The position numbers and the translations under genes were made by a program. A model generated the notes under the pieces. The model was not told the DNA's origin, ran no database searches, and worked only from the letters and a program-made list of their open reading frames with translations. From the IMG/VR virus record IMGVR_UViG_3300028844_004840, positions 1 to 64,000 of that record: 64,000 nt of DNA. One strand, given 5' to 3'. Source of the DNA: a virus. Positions within the stretch are counted from its first letter, which is position 1; every line of letters begins with the position of its first letter. Shown here in pieces: positions 21,532 through 28,746 of this stretch.

Positions 21532-21862
21532 ACGAAACACACGTATATCTTCAAGTTTGAAGACATTTAGGACCTCGGGGCAGTACCGAGCAGGTCCACC
21601 ACATATTCACTGGTAGTGAATATTTGAGGGGCCTGAAATAGGATCGACTAGGTGGATTAGAATAAGCGGCGTGTCGGGTTGGCCTAAACGTTATCTGGGC
21701 AATTGGTCTTAGGACTGAGGAAACAACTAAATGCAGCAAATGATAATGCAGCACCTACTGAAATGGCAATCGCAGCCTAAGCCTCTGGCTTAGATGCAAC
21801 CGCCGATCAGTTCGGGGGTCCGGTGGCACCTAGCAACAGAAGCCACCAACTAATTCTGTTGA
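21532..21862 (+). ncRNA. ssrA: tmRNA, circularly permuted two-piece type
   Basis: The acceptor piece comes first: T-arm-like CTCGG/CCGAG, then CAGGTCC-A-CCA (21591-21601). A spacer with ATATTCACT/AGTGAATAT follows, then the coding piece starts with GGGCCTG (21629), which pairs with CAGGTCC. GGATCGAC follows as in tmRNA 5' ends. The tag reading frame GCA AAT GAT AAT to GCC TAA (21736-21780; a GCA also precedes) encodes ANDNAAPTEMAIAA. The stop lies in a TAAGCC-TCT-GGCTTA hairpin. Downstream an H-type pseudoknot is perfect: 21822-21827 with 21842-21847, and 21834-21841 with 21854-21861. It would tag proteins from stalled ribosomes for proteolysis. The T-loop (GGCAGTA) is unusual. Confidence 0.9.
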
Positions 21863-21870
21863 GATAATTC

Positions 21871-21900
21871 TTGACACACCACTATTATGACGCGTAGTAT
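21871..21900 (+). promoter_or_regulatory. Promoter of the methyltransferase operon
   Basis: TTGACA at 21871-21876, 18 nt, TAGTAT at 21895-21900. Confidence 0.6.
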
Positions 21901-21904
21901 ACCA

Positions 21905-22035
21905 CTACGTAGGGTGTCTGTCCCTAACTTGACAGAATGGTGGAGACAAATAAGCAATTACTTATTTCGTCCTTTCGATGACTTAGGTCAGATCGCATGC
22001 TGGGTACCCAAGTAAAAAGGCCCTTTTAAAAATAT
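21905..22035 (+). promoter_or_regulatory. Structured 5' leader of the cytosine methyltransferase
   Basis: About 140 nt of leader with CTGTC/GACAG and a perfect AAATAAG-CAATTA-CTTATTT hairpin before the AGGAGG site. It could regulate translation; no riboswitch family recognised. Confidence 0.4.
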
Positions 22036-22048
22036 TTAGGAGGGTACG

Positions 22049-22966
22049 ATGACAAAACTAAAAGTATTGGACCTGTTCAGCGGCATCGGTGGTTTCACCG
22101 AAGGATTGCAACGGACAGGGCATTTCGAAACCTCCGCATTCTGTGAGATTGAGGAACCTTGCCAAAAAGTCTTGAAAAAGAATTGGCCTGATGTGCCGAT
22201 CTACACGGATATCACAAAATTAACAGCAAAAACACTGAATGATGATGGCATCTATCCAGATGTTATTACAGGCGGGTTCCCCTGCCAAGACATCAGCATT
22301 GGAAGTAAATCAGCGGAGGGTTTAAATGGAGAACGATCAGGACTGTGGTTCGAATACAAACGACTTATTGATGCGGTCGGACCCCGATTTGCCATTGTGG
22401 AGAACGTGTTCACCCTCCAATCGCGAGGACTGGACAGAATACTCTGGGACTTGGCCGAAATCGGGTACGATGCGACTTGGACCATGTTCGACAGCCAATA
22501 TTTCGACTACCCGCAACGACGACGTCGTATTTACATTTTGGCAGCACGCGATGGAATTCCCGCTGGTGTTGAAGTCTTCGACGCTGACAAGCGTACTGGA
22601 CTCGACGCCCCCGAAGGGTTCGCCGATTTCGAGCAAAGCCGCATACGGGCAATTGCGACGGGGGCTGGTGAGCAAGAAGGCATTGCCTACTTTACTCGAC
22701 AACGCTCTGATGAGTATGCTAACAACGGAGTTGCAAGCACAATTACTAAGCGAGACTACAAGCAATTCACAGACCTCGTAGTACATCCAGACGGCACTGT
22801 TCGTCGTATCATGCCACATGAGCGCTTGCGTGTTCATGGATTTCCTGATACGCACTTCGAGAACACTGGATTAACTAAGTCTCAACAGTTTGAGTGGAAC
22901 GGAATGTCCACACAGGTTATTGAACACATTGGAGGACAATTGTATGGAAAACTCGTTCACGTTTAA
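22049..22966 (+). CDS. DNA (cytosine-5-)-methyltransferase
   Basis: 305 aa, type II C5 methylase. Motif I DLFSGIGGF (8-16), motif IV GGFPCQDIS with catalytic Cys79, motif VI ENV, motif VIII QRRRRIYI and C-terminal motifs LRVHGFPDTHFE and NGMSTQV are all present in order. The start follows AGGAGGGTACG. It most likely protects phage DNA from host restriction. No cognate nuclease is adjacent; the target-recognition part between motifs VIII and IX is short. It overlaps the next gene by 23 nt. Confidence 0.95.
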   Translation: MTKLKVLDLFSGIGGFTEGLQRTGHFETSAFCEIEEPCQKVLKKNWPDVPIYTDITKLTAKTLNDDGIYPDVITGGFPCQDISIGSKSAEGLNGERSGLWFEYKRLIDAVGPRFAIVENVFTLQSRGLDRILWDLAEIGYDATWTMFDSQYFDYPQRRRRIYILAARDGIPAGVEVFDADKRTGLDAPEGFADFEQSRIRAIATGAGEQEGIAYFTRQRSDEYANNGVASTITKRDYKQFTDLVVHPDGTVRRIMPHERLRVHGFPDTHFENTGLTKSQQFEWNGMSTQVIEHIGGQLYGKLVHV

Positions 22967-23579
22967 AGATTTCGATGGATTCGATGATCACATAAACAAC
23001 TCCATCCCGACGCTTTCCCAGTTGGACGTAATCGTCCAACGGGTTTGCTACGACATGGCGCAAGAGTACACGCATGTTGTGGACCTTGGATGCAGCACTG
23101 GACGTGTTCTACGCAGTCTAGACAAACGCGCAGATGTTTCATATTTAGGCATTGATCGCGACATGGTGATAACACCAGAGCAAGGTGTTACGTTTTTGTC
23201 GGGGGACATTACCGACATCGAGATACCTTACAGTAGTGTGATCATTTGTATGTTCACGCTTCAATTTCTTCCTCCGCATCAGCGCCAGACTATGTTGGAC
23301 AAGATGCATGCGTCTTTGGTACGCGGCGGGGTTCTTATATTGGCGGAGAAGACGCACGCGGACAATCCGCGCATCGACGTCATTAACCAGACGGCCCTTA
23401 TGCAGCACAAAGCGGCGAGTTTTACCGCAGAAGAAATTGTAGCGAAACAAATAGGCATTTCTCCAATTATGCACTTGCGTACCGAGTCAGAACTGTTTAA
23501 AGAGTTGGATCAGTACCAAAGCGTCACAACGATATGGGCGTGGGGAGGATTTAGAGCGCTAGTCGCAGTGAAGGAGTGA
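22944..23579 (+). CDS. CmoA-like SAM-dependent (carboxy-SAM synthase-like) protein
   Basis: 211 aa, class I SAM fold. VVDLGCSTGRVLRSL is the SAM-binding loop, YLGIDRDMV follows, and FTLQFLPPHQRQ plus LAEKTH match the region that in CmoA follows the SAM site. In bacteria CmoA makes carboxy-SAM, which CmoB uses for the cmo5U34 wobble modification. The phage encodes tRNAs for exactly the usual cmo5U boxes (Ala TGC, Pro TGG, Ser TGA, Thr TGT, Val TAC). No CmoB is in this window. I could not locate the CmoA arginine that binds the carboxyl group, so a plain methyltransferase remains possible. Confidence 0.65.
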   Translation: MENSFTFKDFDGFDDHINNSIPTLSQLDVIVQRVCYDMAQEYTHVVDLGCSTGRVLRSLDKRADVSYLGIDRDMVITPEQGVTFLSGDITDIEIPYSSVIICMFTLQFLPPHQRQTMLDKMHASLVRGGVLILAEKTHADNPRIDVINQTALMQHKAASFTAEEIVAKQIGISPIMHLRTESELFKELDQYQSVTTIWAWGGFRALVAVKE

Positions 23580-23582
23580 ACC

Positions 23583-24533
23583 ATGACCGAGATTATGAGA
23601 ACAATTGCAGGTTCGCGCCTATACGGAACGAACAATGCGGATTCCGACACGGACTACAAAGCGGTTCACCTTCCAAGCTCTCGTGACATTCTTCTGCGCC
23701 CAAAGCGTCAGATGGTTCGCTCCACATCGAGTGGTGGAACCGAAACGAACGGCGCGGACGACGTAGACATGGAGAGCTTCGAATTACAGCGCTACCTGAA
23801 ATTGGCGAGCGACATGCAGACCATTCCGGTGGAGCTTCTGTTCGCTCCTACGCTGTCCAAATCATGGACGTGGGACCGCATCGTTGAGAACAAGAATCGC
23901 ATCCTGAACCGAAATACAAACGCCTTCGTGGGCTACTGTAAAGGACAGGCAGTGCGCTACTCGATGCGCGGCACACGCCTCAACACCTATATGGAAGTTG
24001 TGGCTGTACTGGGCCAATATGCGGGTACAGGAGAAAAGGCACAAACCATAAAGGACGAACTTATCGCTATTGAGGGTGTCAAAGTCATCCCCAAAGAAGA
24101 AGGGGGAGGCCCCATCGATTATCTGGACGTTTACGGACGCCAAACGCCAATGACGGTGCGCATTGGTGAAGCTCTAAAGATTTACCAGAAGCCTGTCAAT
24201 GAAGCAGGTAAACGAGCCAATAACGCACAACAAGCGAATGGCGCGGATTGGAAAGCCCTTTACCACGCGGTTCGAATTGCAGAGCAAGGCGTAGCGTTGT
24301 TCAAGACAGGGGTAATCAGTTTTCCTTCACAAAACGTGCCACTGCTGATGCGTATTCGAAATGGCGAAATGGACATGAACGAGGTCCTAGATTACTTCGA
24401 TGAACAGGCAGCAGAATTGCAAATGATCGGAGCTAATTCTCCTTTACCGGAGAAACCTGATTACGAGTGGATTGACGCATTCGTATGCCAAGTACATGCG
24501 AAAATCGTAAGAAAAAGTGGGTGGGGCGCATAG
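23583..24533 (+). CDS. Nucleotidyltransferase-fold protein, 316 aa
   Basis: The N-terminus AGSRLYGTNNADSDTDYKAV has the GS...DxD signature of the pol-beta-like nucleotidyltransferase superfamily (residues about 9-28). Helical C-terminal two-thirds. It is in one operon with the two methyltransferases and directly precedes tRNA-His. Related phage proteins are of unknown substrate; the tRNA context suggests RNA, for example 3'-end addition or repair, but that is inference. Confidence 0.75.
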   Translation: MTEIMRTIAGSRLYGTNNADSDTDYKAVHLPSSRDILLRPKRQMVRSTSSGGTETNGADDVDMESFELQRYLKLASDMQTIPVELLFAPTLSKSWTWDRIVENKNRILNRNTNAFVGYCKGQAVRYSMRGTRLNTYMEVVAVLGQYAGTGEKAQTIKDELIAIEGVKVIPKEEGGGPIDYLDVYGRQTPMTVRIGEALKIYQKPVNEAGKRANNAQQANGADWKALYHAVRIAEQGVALFKTGVISFPSQNVPLLMRIRNGEMDMNEVLDYFDEQAAELQMIGANSPLPEKPDYEWIDAFVCQVHAKIVRKSGWGA

Positions 24534-24543
24534 TCCCATTTAT

Positions 24544-24619
24544 ACTGAGTTAGTGATAGCGGTAGCACATCTGGTTGTGGACCAGATAGGGGCGGGTTCG
24601 ATTCCCCCACTCAGGACCA
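24544..24619 (+). tRNA. tRNA-His(GTG)
   Basis: Stem TCTGG/CCAGA with loop TTGTGGA, T-loop TTCGATT, CCA encoded. No G-1 is encoded and A73 is present, as in many alphaproteobacterial tRNA-His. Position 1-72 is an A-G mismatch. Confidence 0.85.
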
Positions 24620-24659
24620 GAAAAGTTGTGCGTACTTGCAAATACAAGGGTGTGTATAC

Positions 24660-24728
24660 AAGCAGCGAGGTTGTAACCCTCGCCCCGTAACGGTTAACAC
24701 GAAGGTTCGAATCCATTCCGAGCCACCA
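24660..24728 (+). tRNA. tRNA-Tyr(GTA), 3' part only
   Basis: Anticodon arm CGAGG-TTGTAAC-CCTCG, a variable arm CCG-TAA-CGG, T-arm GAAGG-TTCGAAT and an acceptor 3' strand CCGAGCC followed by ACCA are clear. No GGCTCGG 5' acceptor strand or regular D-arm is found in the 60 nt upstream. Truncated gene, or one with a displaced 5' half. Confidence 0.55.
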
Positions 24729-24742
24729 TATTACAATAAAAC

Positions 24743-24771
24743 TTGCAATTTTATTTAAGATGTGGCACTGT
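24743..24771 (+). promoter_or_regulatory. Promoter with GATGTGGCACTGTT element
   Basis: TTGCAA, 17 nt, CACTGT at 24766-24771. GATGTGG-nACTGTT is shared with the promoter at 35892. The expected +1 falls almost on the ATG at 24779, which lacks a Shine-Dalgarno, so the mRNA may be leaderless. Confidence 0.5.
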
Positions 24772-24778
24772 TCTAAAC

Positions 24779-25135
24779 ATGACTGTTGAAGTACGTGAAA
24801 ATTTTTATTACTTGATGGAAGGTCCGGCAGTAAATCCGGATCTTGTTGCTGTTGCACTTGATATTCAGTATTATGCCGTGTCTGGGTCGTTCATAGGAAC
24901 GCAGCTCCCCGCTGGTAATGCGTACATCAATGAGGAAAGATATTACACAATTTCTGGCGGGGTCTCTCTCCAGACAGATAAAGCCCACGTCAATGAAACA
25001 AAATATTACCTGATAGATGGGAATCCATCCGAGCGTATAGGGGCTGATCGCGTATCCCTTTGGCAGATAGAGGGTAATCCGCAAGATCGTGTGAAAGCGG
25101 GAACAGCAGTTTTGTACATAATAACATCTAACTAA
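24779..25135 (+). CDS. Repeat protein with YYxIxG units, 118 aa
   Basis: Not recognised. Four or five repeats of about 24 residues, each with a Tyr-Tyr strand and Gly turn: YYLMEGPAVN, YYAVSGSF, YYTISGGVS, YYLIDGNPS, LWQIEGNPQ. Such repeats suggest an elongated beta structure, plausibly a virion surface or fibre element. It precedes another structural-looking gene. Confidence 0.7.
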   Translation: MTVEVRENFYYLMEGPAVNPDLVAVALDIQYYAVSGSFIGTQLPAGNAYINEERYYTISGGVSLQTDKAHVNETKYYLIDGNPSERIGADRVSLWQIEGNPQDRVKAGTAVLYIITSN

Positions 25136-25150
25136 TTAAGGAAAAGTCTT

Positions 25151-26110
25151 ATGACAATTCTACGTGTATTCGCAAATGAAGTCGATCTATCCATCCCAGG
25201 AGCAGTCTCAACAGTAGACCCCGCATTCTTCGATGATTCCCGCGTTACACAGGCATTCAGTTTCATTGATGGTCAAACATCCTCTGTGGACAGCGAACCT
25301 GCAGCAGGAGCGGACACGTGGTACCATTTTCGCATGGTACACGGCTCGACGGCCTCCAGTTGGGATGGGATCACGATGCAAATTAAAGACCCATCGGGAA
25401 ACATCGTGGCACTGATGACCGTGTCCAATGGATCCCCTAATTTTTCTGCGGTAGGAGATACCACAGCAACCACCCTAACTCAGGTCATATCTTCCAACAC
25501 GCAGTATTCTATAGATGTAAAGGTGTCCGTAACACCTGCTAATGTTTCCATGAGTGCCTATATTAATAACAACCTCATAGGAACACAAACGGTATCAAAC
25601 ACTTCTGGGAACCGAACAAATCCAACGCGTGTTACGTTTGCAAATCCTGATAATGTGGGACCCTTATACATATCCGAAGGAATAATTGCGGATGAGGATA
25701 CCCGAGGATTTCGAGTGCGCGAATTACGTCCTCAGTCTTTTGGAGTTGACCAAGCGTGGGCTGGATCCGCAAACGACGTCGTTGACAATGATCTGGCTAC
25801 AGGAATTTCTACACCAACAACAGGTGCCCGCACATCTTTCGGCGTGTCCAACTTGCAGAACATAACAGCAGGCGACATTGTAAATCGAGTCGTTGCCCAA
25901 ACATACGCACAACGTGGTGCCACAGGGTTAACCAGAATAAACCACTATTTTAGATATCCAGACACGACAAGACAAGACGGCCCAGACATCACGATAGACA
26001 CCACGGGATCGTGGTATTTGACAGAGTTTTTAAATAATCCAAGCACATCTGCACCATGGGATCCTGCGGATTTGATTGGAATTCAGATAGGGGTTCGCGC
26101 CCAAACATAG
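25151..26110 (+). CDS. Virion-associated protein, LamG/ConA-like, 319 aa
   Basis: AAGGAAAAGTCTT precedes the ATG. The first 175 residues alternate strands (DTWYHFRMVHGSTASSWDG, ITMQIKDPSGNIVALMTVSN) as in lectin-like LamG domains; the rest is Thr/Gly-rich. Similar domains occur in the tail proteins at 47.9-51.8 kb. It may be a tail decoration or receptor-binding accessory. No enzyme motif. Confidence 0.6.
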   Translation: MTILRVFANEVDLSIPGAVSTVDPAFFDDSRVTQAFSFIDGQTSSVDSEPAAGADTWYHFRMVHGSTASSWDGITMQIKDPSGNIVALMTVSNGSPNFSAVGDTTATTLTQVISSNTQYSIDVKVSVTPANVSMSAYINNNLIGTQTVSNTSGNRTNPTRVTFANPDNVGPLYISEGIIADEDTRGFRVRELRPQSFGVDQAWAGSANDVVDNDLATGISTPTTGARTSFGVSNLQNITAGDIVNRVVAQTYAQRGATGLTRINHYFRYPDTTRQDGPDITIDTTGSWYLTEFLNNPSTSAPWDPADLIGIQIGVRAQT

Positions 26111-26134
26111 TGCGACCCTTTTAGGACCCAAAAC

Positions 26135-26209
26135 GGACAGGTAGCTCAGGGGTAGAGCGGGAGGTTGAAGACCTCCGCGCCGGAGGTTCAATTCCTCCTC
26201 TGTCCACCA
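26135..26209 (+). tRNA. tRNA-Phe(GAA)
   Basis: Acceptor GGACAGG/TCTGTCC, anticodon arm GGAGG-TTGAAGA-CCTCC, T-loop TTCAATT, CCA encoded. Confidence 0.92.
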
Positions 26210-26231
26210 ATTATTGTAAGGAAACAACAAA

Positions 26232-26441
26232 ATGCCAGTATTCAAAGATGGTATGACTGTCACTGATTTTAAAAAAATTCTTGATGGAGAAGGCGTCCAA
26301 GGGGATGATCTTTTTTACGTGAATGGTGAATATGGAAAGACGCCTGTATATTCTATCCGTAGATCCGTACCAATTCCCATGGGAGATCCAGACGAAGGCC
26401 GTGTGGAAGGAGAAGACCCTTATATCATTCTTAACGGTTGA
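26232..26441 (+). CDS. Hypothetical protein, 69 aa
   Basis: Not recognised. AAGGAAACAACAA precedes the ATG. Acidic, with FKDGMTVTDFKKILDGEG at the N-terminus; probably a small alpha/beta protein. Confidence 0.7.
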   Translation: MPVFKDGMTVTDFKKILDGEGVQGDDLFYVNGEYGKTPVYSIRRSVPIPMGDPDEGRVEGEDPYIILNG

Positions 26442-26472
26442 CGTCAGGGTGTAAACCTGTTACGAGTGTCTT

Positions 26473-27087
26473 ATGACAAAATATAGTAACTTTGAAAAAA
26501 TACCGCAAGATCAGTATTTCACGCCGTTAAAGGCTGTGGAGCCTCTAGCGAAGTTTCTACCCCCGAACGCGACTTTTTATGAGCCGTGCGCGGGGGACGG
26601 ACGATTGGTTCAACACGTCGAAAACCTTGGCATGGGAATAACGTGCGCGGGGTATTCTGACCTCGATCCAGTATCTGCACGCCAGACCGCCGACGATCAT
26701 TTCAATGGTGCGGCAAAGACTGACGTAAATCAACTTGATGCACTGGCCCTGACCCGTGAAGATTTAAACGGGGCACAGATGATCATCACTAATCCGCCTT
26801 GGACACGCACCAAAGCATCCGGATACATCCTGCACAAGATGATCGAGCACTTCTCGAACCTTGCGCCGACATGGCTTCTGTTTGATGCCTCATGGGCGAA
26901 CACGTCTCAGGCTGTTCCTTACATGAACCGCTGTACCGATATCGCCGCCATCGGGCGCGTCAAGTGGTTTCCGAATACAAACCAGTCCGGCAAAAAAGAC
27001 GCCTGCTGGTACCGATTTACACATCCAGATCTACGAACACGCCCAGCGCCGCTGTTTCATGGACGTGGAATGGGTATGTCCGGTTAA
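26473..27087 (+). CDS. N6-adenine-type DNA methyltransferase
   Basis: 204 aa. FYEPCAGDGRLVQHV (about 35-49) is the SAM-binding motif and ITNPPWTRT (about 109-117) the NPPW catalytic motif of amino-methyltransferases. The compact length leaves little room for a target domain, as in many phage Dam-like enzymes. Its stop codon TAA lies inside the following tRNA-Val gene. It probably protects phage DNA. Confidence 0.85.
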   Translation: MTKYSNFEKIPQDQYFTPLKAVEPLAKFLPPNATFYEPCAGDGRLVQHVENLGMGITCAGYSDLDPVSARQTADDHFNGAAKTDVNQLDALALTREDLNGAQMIITNPPWTRTKASGYILHKMIEHFSNLAPTWLLFDASWANTSQAVPYMNRCTDIAAIGRVKWFPNTNQSGKKDACWYRFTHPDLRTRPAPLFHGRGMGMSG

Positions 27088-27152
27088 CTCAGTGGTAGAG
27101 TGCCTCCCTTACATGGAGGAAGCCAGAGGTTCGATCCCTCTACTGGACACCA
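27078..27152 (+). tRNA. tRNA-Val(TAC)
   Basis: Acceptor GTCCGGT/ACTGGAC, anticodon arm CCTCC-CTTACAT-GGAGG, T-loop TTCGATC, CCA encoded. The first 10 nt are also the last codons and stop of the methyltransferase gene. Confidence 0.92.
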
Positions 27153-27240
27153 ATTTAGTTTCGATCAAAGAGAGGGTTGTCCTCATACTGGATCGTAAGG
27201 GCAGCGCCGGGGGCAGCGCCTTGTAAATCCCGGACAAACT
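27153..27240 (+). other. Folded spacer between two tRNA-Val genes
   Basis: TTGTCC/GGACAA encloses two direct copies of GGGCAGCGCC. No gene. Confidence 0.35.
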
Positions 27241-27315
27241 GCGTCCTTAGCTCATCGGTAGAGCGGTTCCTCGACATGGAAAAGGTCACAGGTTCAAATC
27301 CTGTAGGACGCACCA
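27241..27315 (+). tRNA. tRNA-Val(GAC) with C33
   Basis: Acceptor GCGTCCT/AGGACGC, D-arm regular, T-arm ACAGG-TTCAAAT-CCTGT, CCA encoded. Loop TCGACAT gives GAC only if position 33 is C. Confidence 0.8.
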
Positions 27316-27329
27316 CAACGGAGGGTTAA

Positions 27330-27563
27330 ATGTTACGACCACACAAAGTACACGTCACAAGTCACCTACCTATTGAGCAACGGAGCCACGGACCTCTCGC
27401 AGATGAGGGGCAGTATGCTATTCATTTAAAAAATGGGTACGCCCATGGACTAGTATTTGGCACTGTAGCGACAATAGGGCAAGGGGAACGACGTATCGCG
27501 GAGGAGAAGGTAGTGCTTCTATCCGACGCAGAGATATTAGAAACGGCTGACGCCGATTTATAA
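27330..27563 (+). CDS. Hypothetical protein, 77 aa
   Basis: GGAGGGTTAA precedes the ATG. His-rich N-terminus (RPHKVHVTSHLPIEQRSH), acidic C-terminus. Not recognised. Confidence 0.7.
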   Translation: MLRPHKVHVTSHLPIEQRSHGPLADEGQYAIHLKNGYAHGLVFGTVATIGQGERRIAEEKVVLLSDAEILETADADL

Positions 27564-27570
27564 AAAACAC

Positions 27571-27599
27571 TTGCAATATACGAACAAGTCGTGTATTGC
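27571..27599 (+). promoter_or_regulatory. Promoter of tRNA-Ala and a folded RNA
   Basis: TTGCAA at 27571-27576, 17 nt, TATTGC at 27594-27599; no ORF follows. Confidence 0.55.
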
Positions 27600-27612
27600 T
27601 AGTAAAAGATAC

Positions 27613-27684
27613 GGGGCTGCTGTATGGGACAGACTCGACATTTGCAATGTTGATGGCGGGGATCGTTACCCCGTAGCTCCACCA
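27613..27684 (+). tRNA. tRNA-Ala(TGC), compact form
   Basis: Acceptor GGGGCTG/TAGCTCC, D-stem CTGT/ACAG with a 5-nt loop, anticodon arm CGACA-TTTGCAA-TGTTG, T-arm CGGGG-ATCGTTA-CCCCG, CCA encoded. Only 72 nt: there is no 8-9 linker and the T-loop begins with A. Confidence 0.72.
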
Positions 27685-27699
27685 ATATATCGGCTCTGT

Positions 27700-27880
27700 A
27701 ATCAATCGCGGATAACCGATCCCAAACCTTGGTGTCAGCAAGGCCAATGGGTGATAGGTGGCAGCTTCCTACAAATGCCTGCTCCTGGCACGTGTACCGA
27801 TTGATTAAACGGGTGATACGAAAATTCATCTCCGGAACCGTAACCGGAAACAGTTTGACCATGGACACCAAACATGGTAC
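27700..27880 (+). ncRNA. Folded RNA between tRNA-Ala and tRNA-Asn
   Basis: A perfect 9-bp long-range helix (AATCAATCG 27700-27708 with CGATTGATT 27798-27806) encloses hairpins such as CCTTG/CAAGG. TCCGG/CCGGA and ACCATG/CATGGT follow. No ORF. It shares the promoter at 27571. Confidence 0.45.
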
Positions 27881-27894
27881 GAGATAAGAATTGT

Positions 27895-27972
27895 TCGGGA
27901 GTAGCTCAGATGGTAGAGCCGTTGACTGTTAATCAATGCGTGTCGGGGGTTCGAGACCCTCCTCCCGAGCCA
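27895..27972 (+). tRNA. tRNA-Asn(GTT)
   Basis: Acceptor TCGGGAG/CTCCCGA, G73, anticodon arm GTTGA-CTGTTAA-TCAAT, CCA encoded. Confidence 0.92.
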
Positions 27973-27992
27973 AATAATTTAGGAGAGATAAA

Positions 27993-28067
27993 ATGCAGAA
28001 ACCAATTTGTAAAGAAGGCTACGGCGTTATCTATCCAAAAGAAGGATGGGTAAACCCCGAGAACTAA
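27993..28067 (+). CDS. Possible 24-aa peptide
   Basis: AGGAGAGATAAAATG is a strong start. MQKPICKEGYGVIYPKEGWV reads like a short, complete peptide, but it could be a remnant of a longer gene. Confidence 0.4.
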   Translation: MQKPICKEGYGVIYPKEGWVNPEN

Positions 28068-28108
28068 TCTGCTATAACGATATTTGTGCCTGCAAAGCAC
28101 ATCTGAAA

Positions 28109-28150
28109 GAGGGCAGAATGGCGGAGCCAATATTCTGCCCTCAAGTATTT
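28109..28150 (+). terminator. Strong stem-loop before tRNA-Lys
   Basis: Perfect 11-bp stem GAGGGCAGAAT/ATTCTGCCCTC (28109-28119 with 28132-28142), followed by AAGTATTTT. Confidence 0.6.
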
Positions 28151-28159
28151 TAAGGCAAT

Positions 28160-28234
28160 GCGTCGGTAGCTCAGTGGTAGAGCAGGGGACTTTTAATCTC
28201 AAGGTCGTGGGTTCAATCCCCACCCGACACACCA
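28160..28234 (+). tRNA. tRNA-Lys(TTT)
   Basis: Anticodon loop CTTTTAA, D-arm GCTC/GAGC, T-arm GTGGG-TTCAATC-CCCAC, CCA encoded. The acceptor has one C-A mismatch (2-71). Confidence 0.87.
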
Positions 28235-28252
28235 AAACGAAAGGACTACCAG

Positions 28253-28555
28253 ATGGCCTTCATACCTGTAATTGCTTTATGCACGGCACTGAATGGTGAA
28301 ACGGATGTAAATCGTTGCGTCTTTATAGATGATCAAACATATCCGTTTCAGACAGAGACTGCATGCGCAATCCGAGCGACAGACATTAAGGACAGTCTGT
28401 ACGTCCAACAAAGCGCAGCCTATGCGCTATACATCCAGTATGGCTACAGTGGTTCAATGAATTTCAGCCTGTGGTGTATTGATGAGCACAATTTACGCGA
28501 CTTCTATAACGAAAAGGGGGTTGTAGGATTGGAAGATATCCCACAAGACGCGTAA
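28253..28555 (+). CDS. Hypothetical protein, 100 aa
   Basis: AAAGGACTACCAG precedes the ATG. A weakly hydrophobic N-terminus (FIPVIALCTALNGE) is not a convincing signal peptide. Several Tyr and Cys; no family seen. Confidence 0.65.
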   Translation: MAFIPVIALCTALNGETDVNRCVFIDDQTYPFQTETACAIRATDIKDSLYVQQSAAYALYIQYGYSGSMNFSLWCIDEHNLRDFYNEKGVVGLEDIPQDA

Positions 28556-28563
28556 CAAAATAA

Positions 28564-28638
28564 GGACGTGTATCTAATTAGGAAATAGACCCCGTTGTCT
28601 GCGGGAGAAAGCGGGTTCGAGTCCCGTTACGTTCGCCA
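28564..28638 (+). tRNA. tRNA-Asp(GTC)
   Basis: Acceptor GGACGTG/TACGTTC, G73 typical of Asp, T-arm GCGGG-TTCGAGT-CCCGT, CCA encoded. The loop TTGTCTG has T at position 37 where a purine is usual. Confidence 0.8.
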
Positions 28639-28641
28639 ATA

Positions 28642-28729
28642 TATGGTCTCCCCAGACCGCAAGGACGGGGCAACACGTTACTCTTTTGAAGAGAAAACAC
28701 CGACAAGTAAGCGTGCGGTGACGGCCATA
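28642..28729 (+). other. tRNA-sized folded spacer closed by a 7-bp stem
   Basis: TATGGTC/GGCCATA closes a structure with GGTCT-CCCC-AGACC, CTCTT-TTG-AAGAG and CACCG/CGGTG. No anticodon, T-loop or CCA. Confidence 0.4.
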
Positions 28730-28746
28730 AACGACGGGAGATAGTT

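Noticed and set aside
19644-22048. Assignment of the RNA-rich spacer to GOLLD or ROOL
   Set aside because: The context fits, but I could not match any diagnostic motif by eye, so the family is left open.
21905-22048. SAM or preQ1 riboswitch before the methyltransferase
   Set aside because: The leader has hairpins, but I could not place the conserved core of either riboswitch class.
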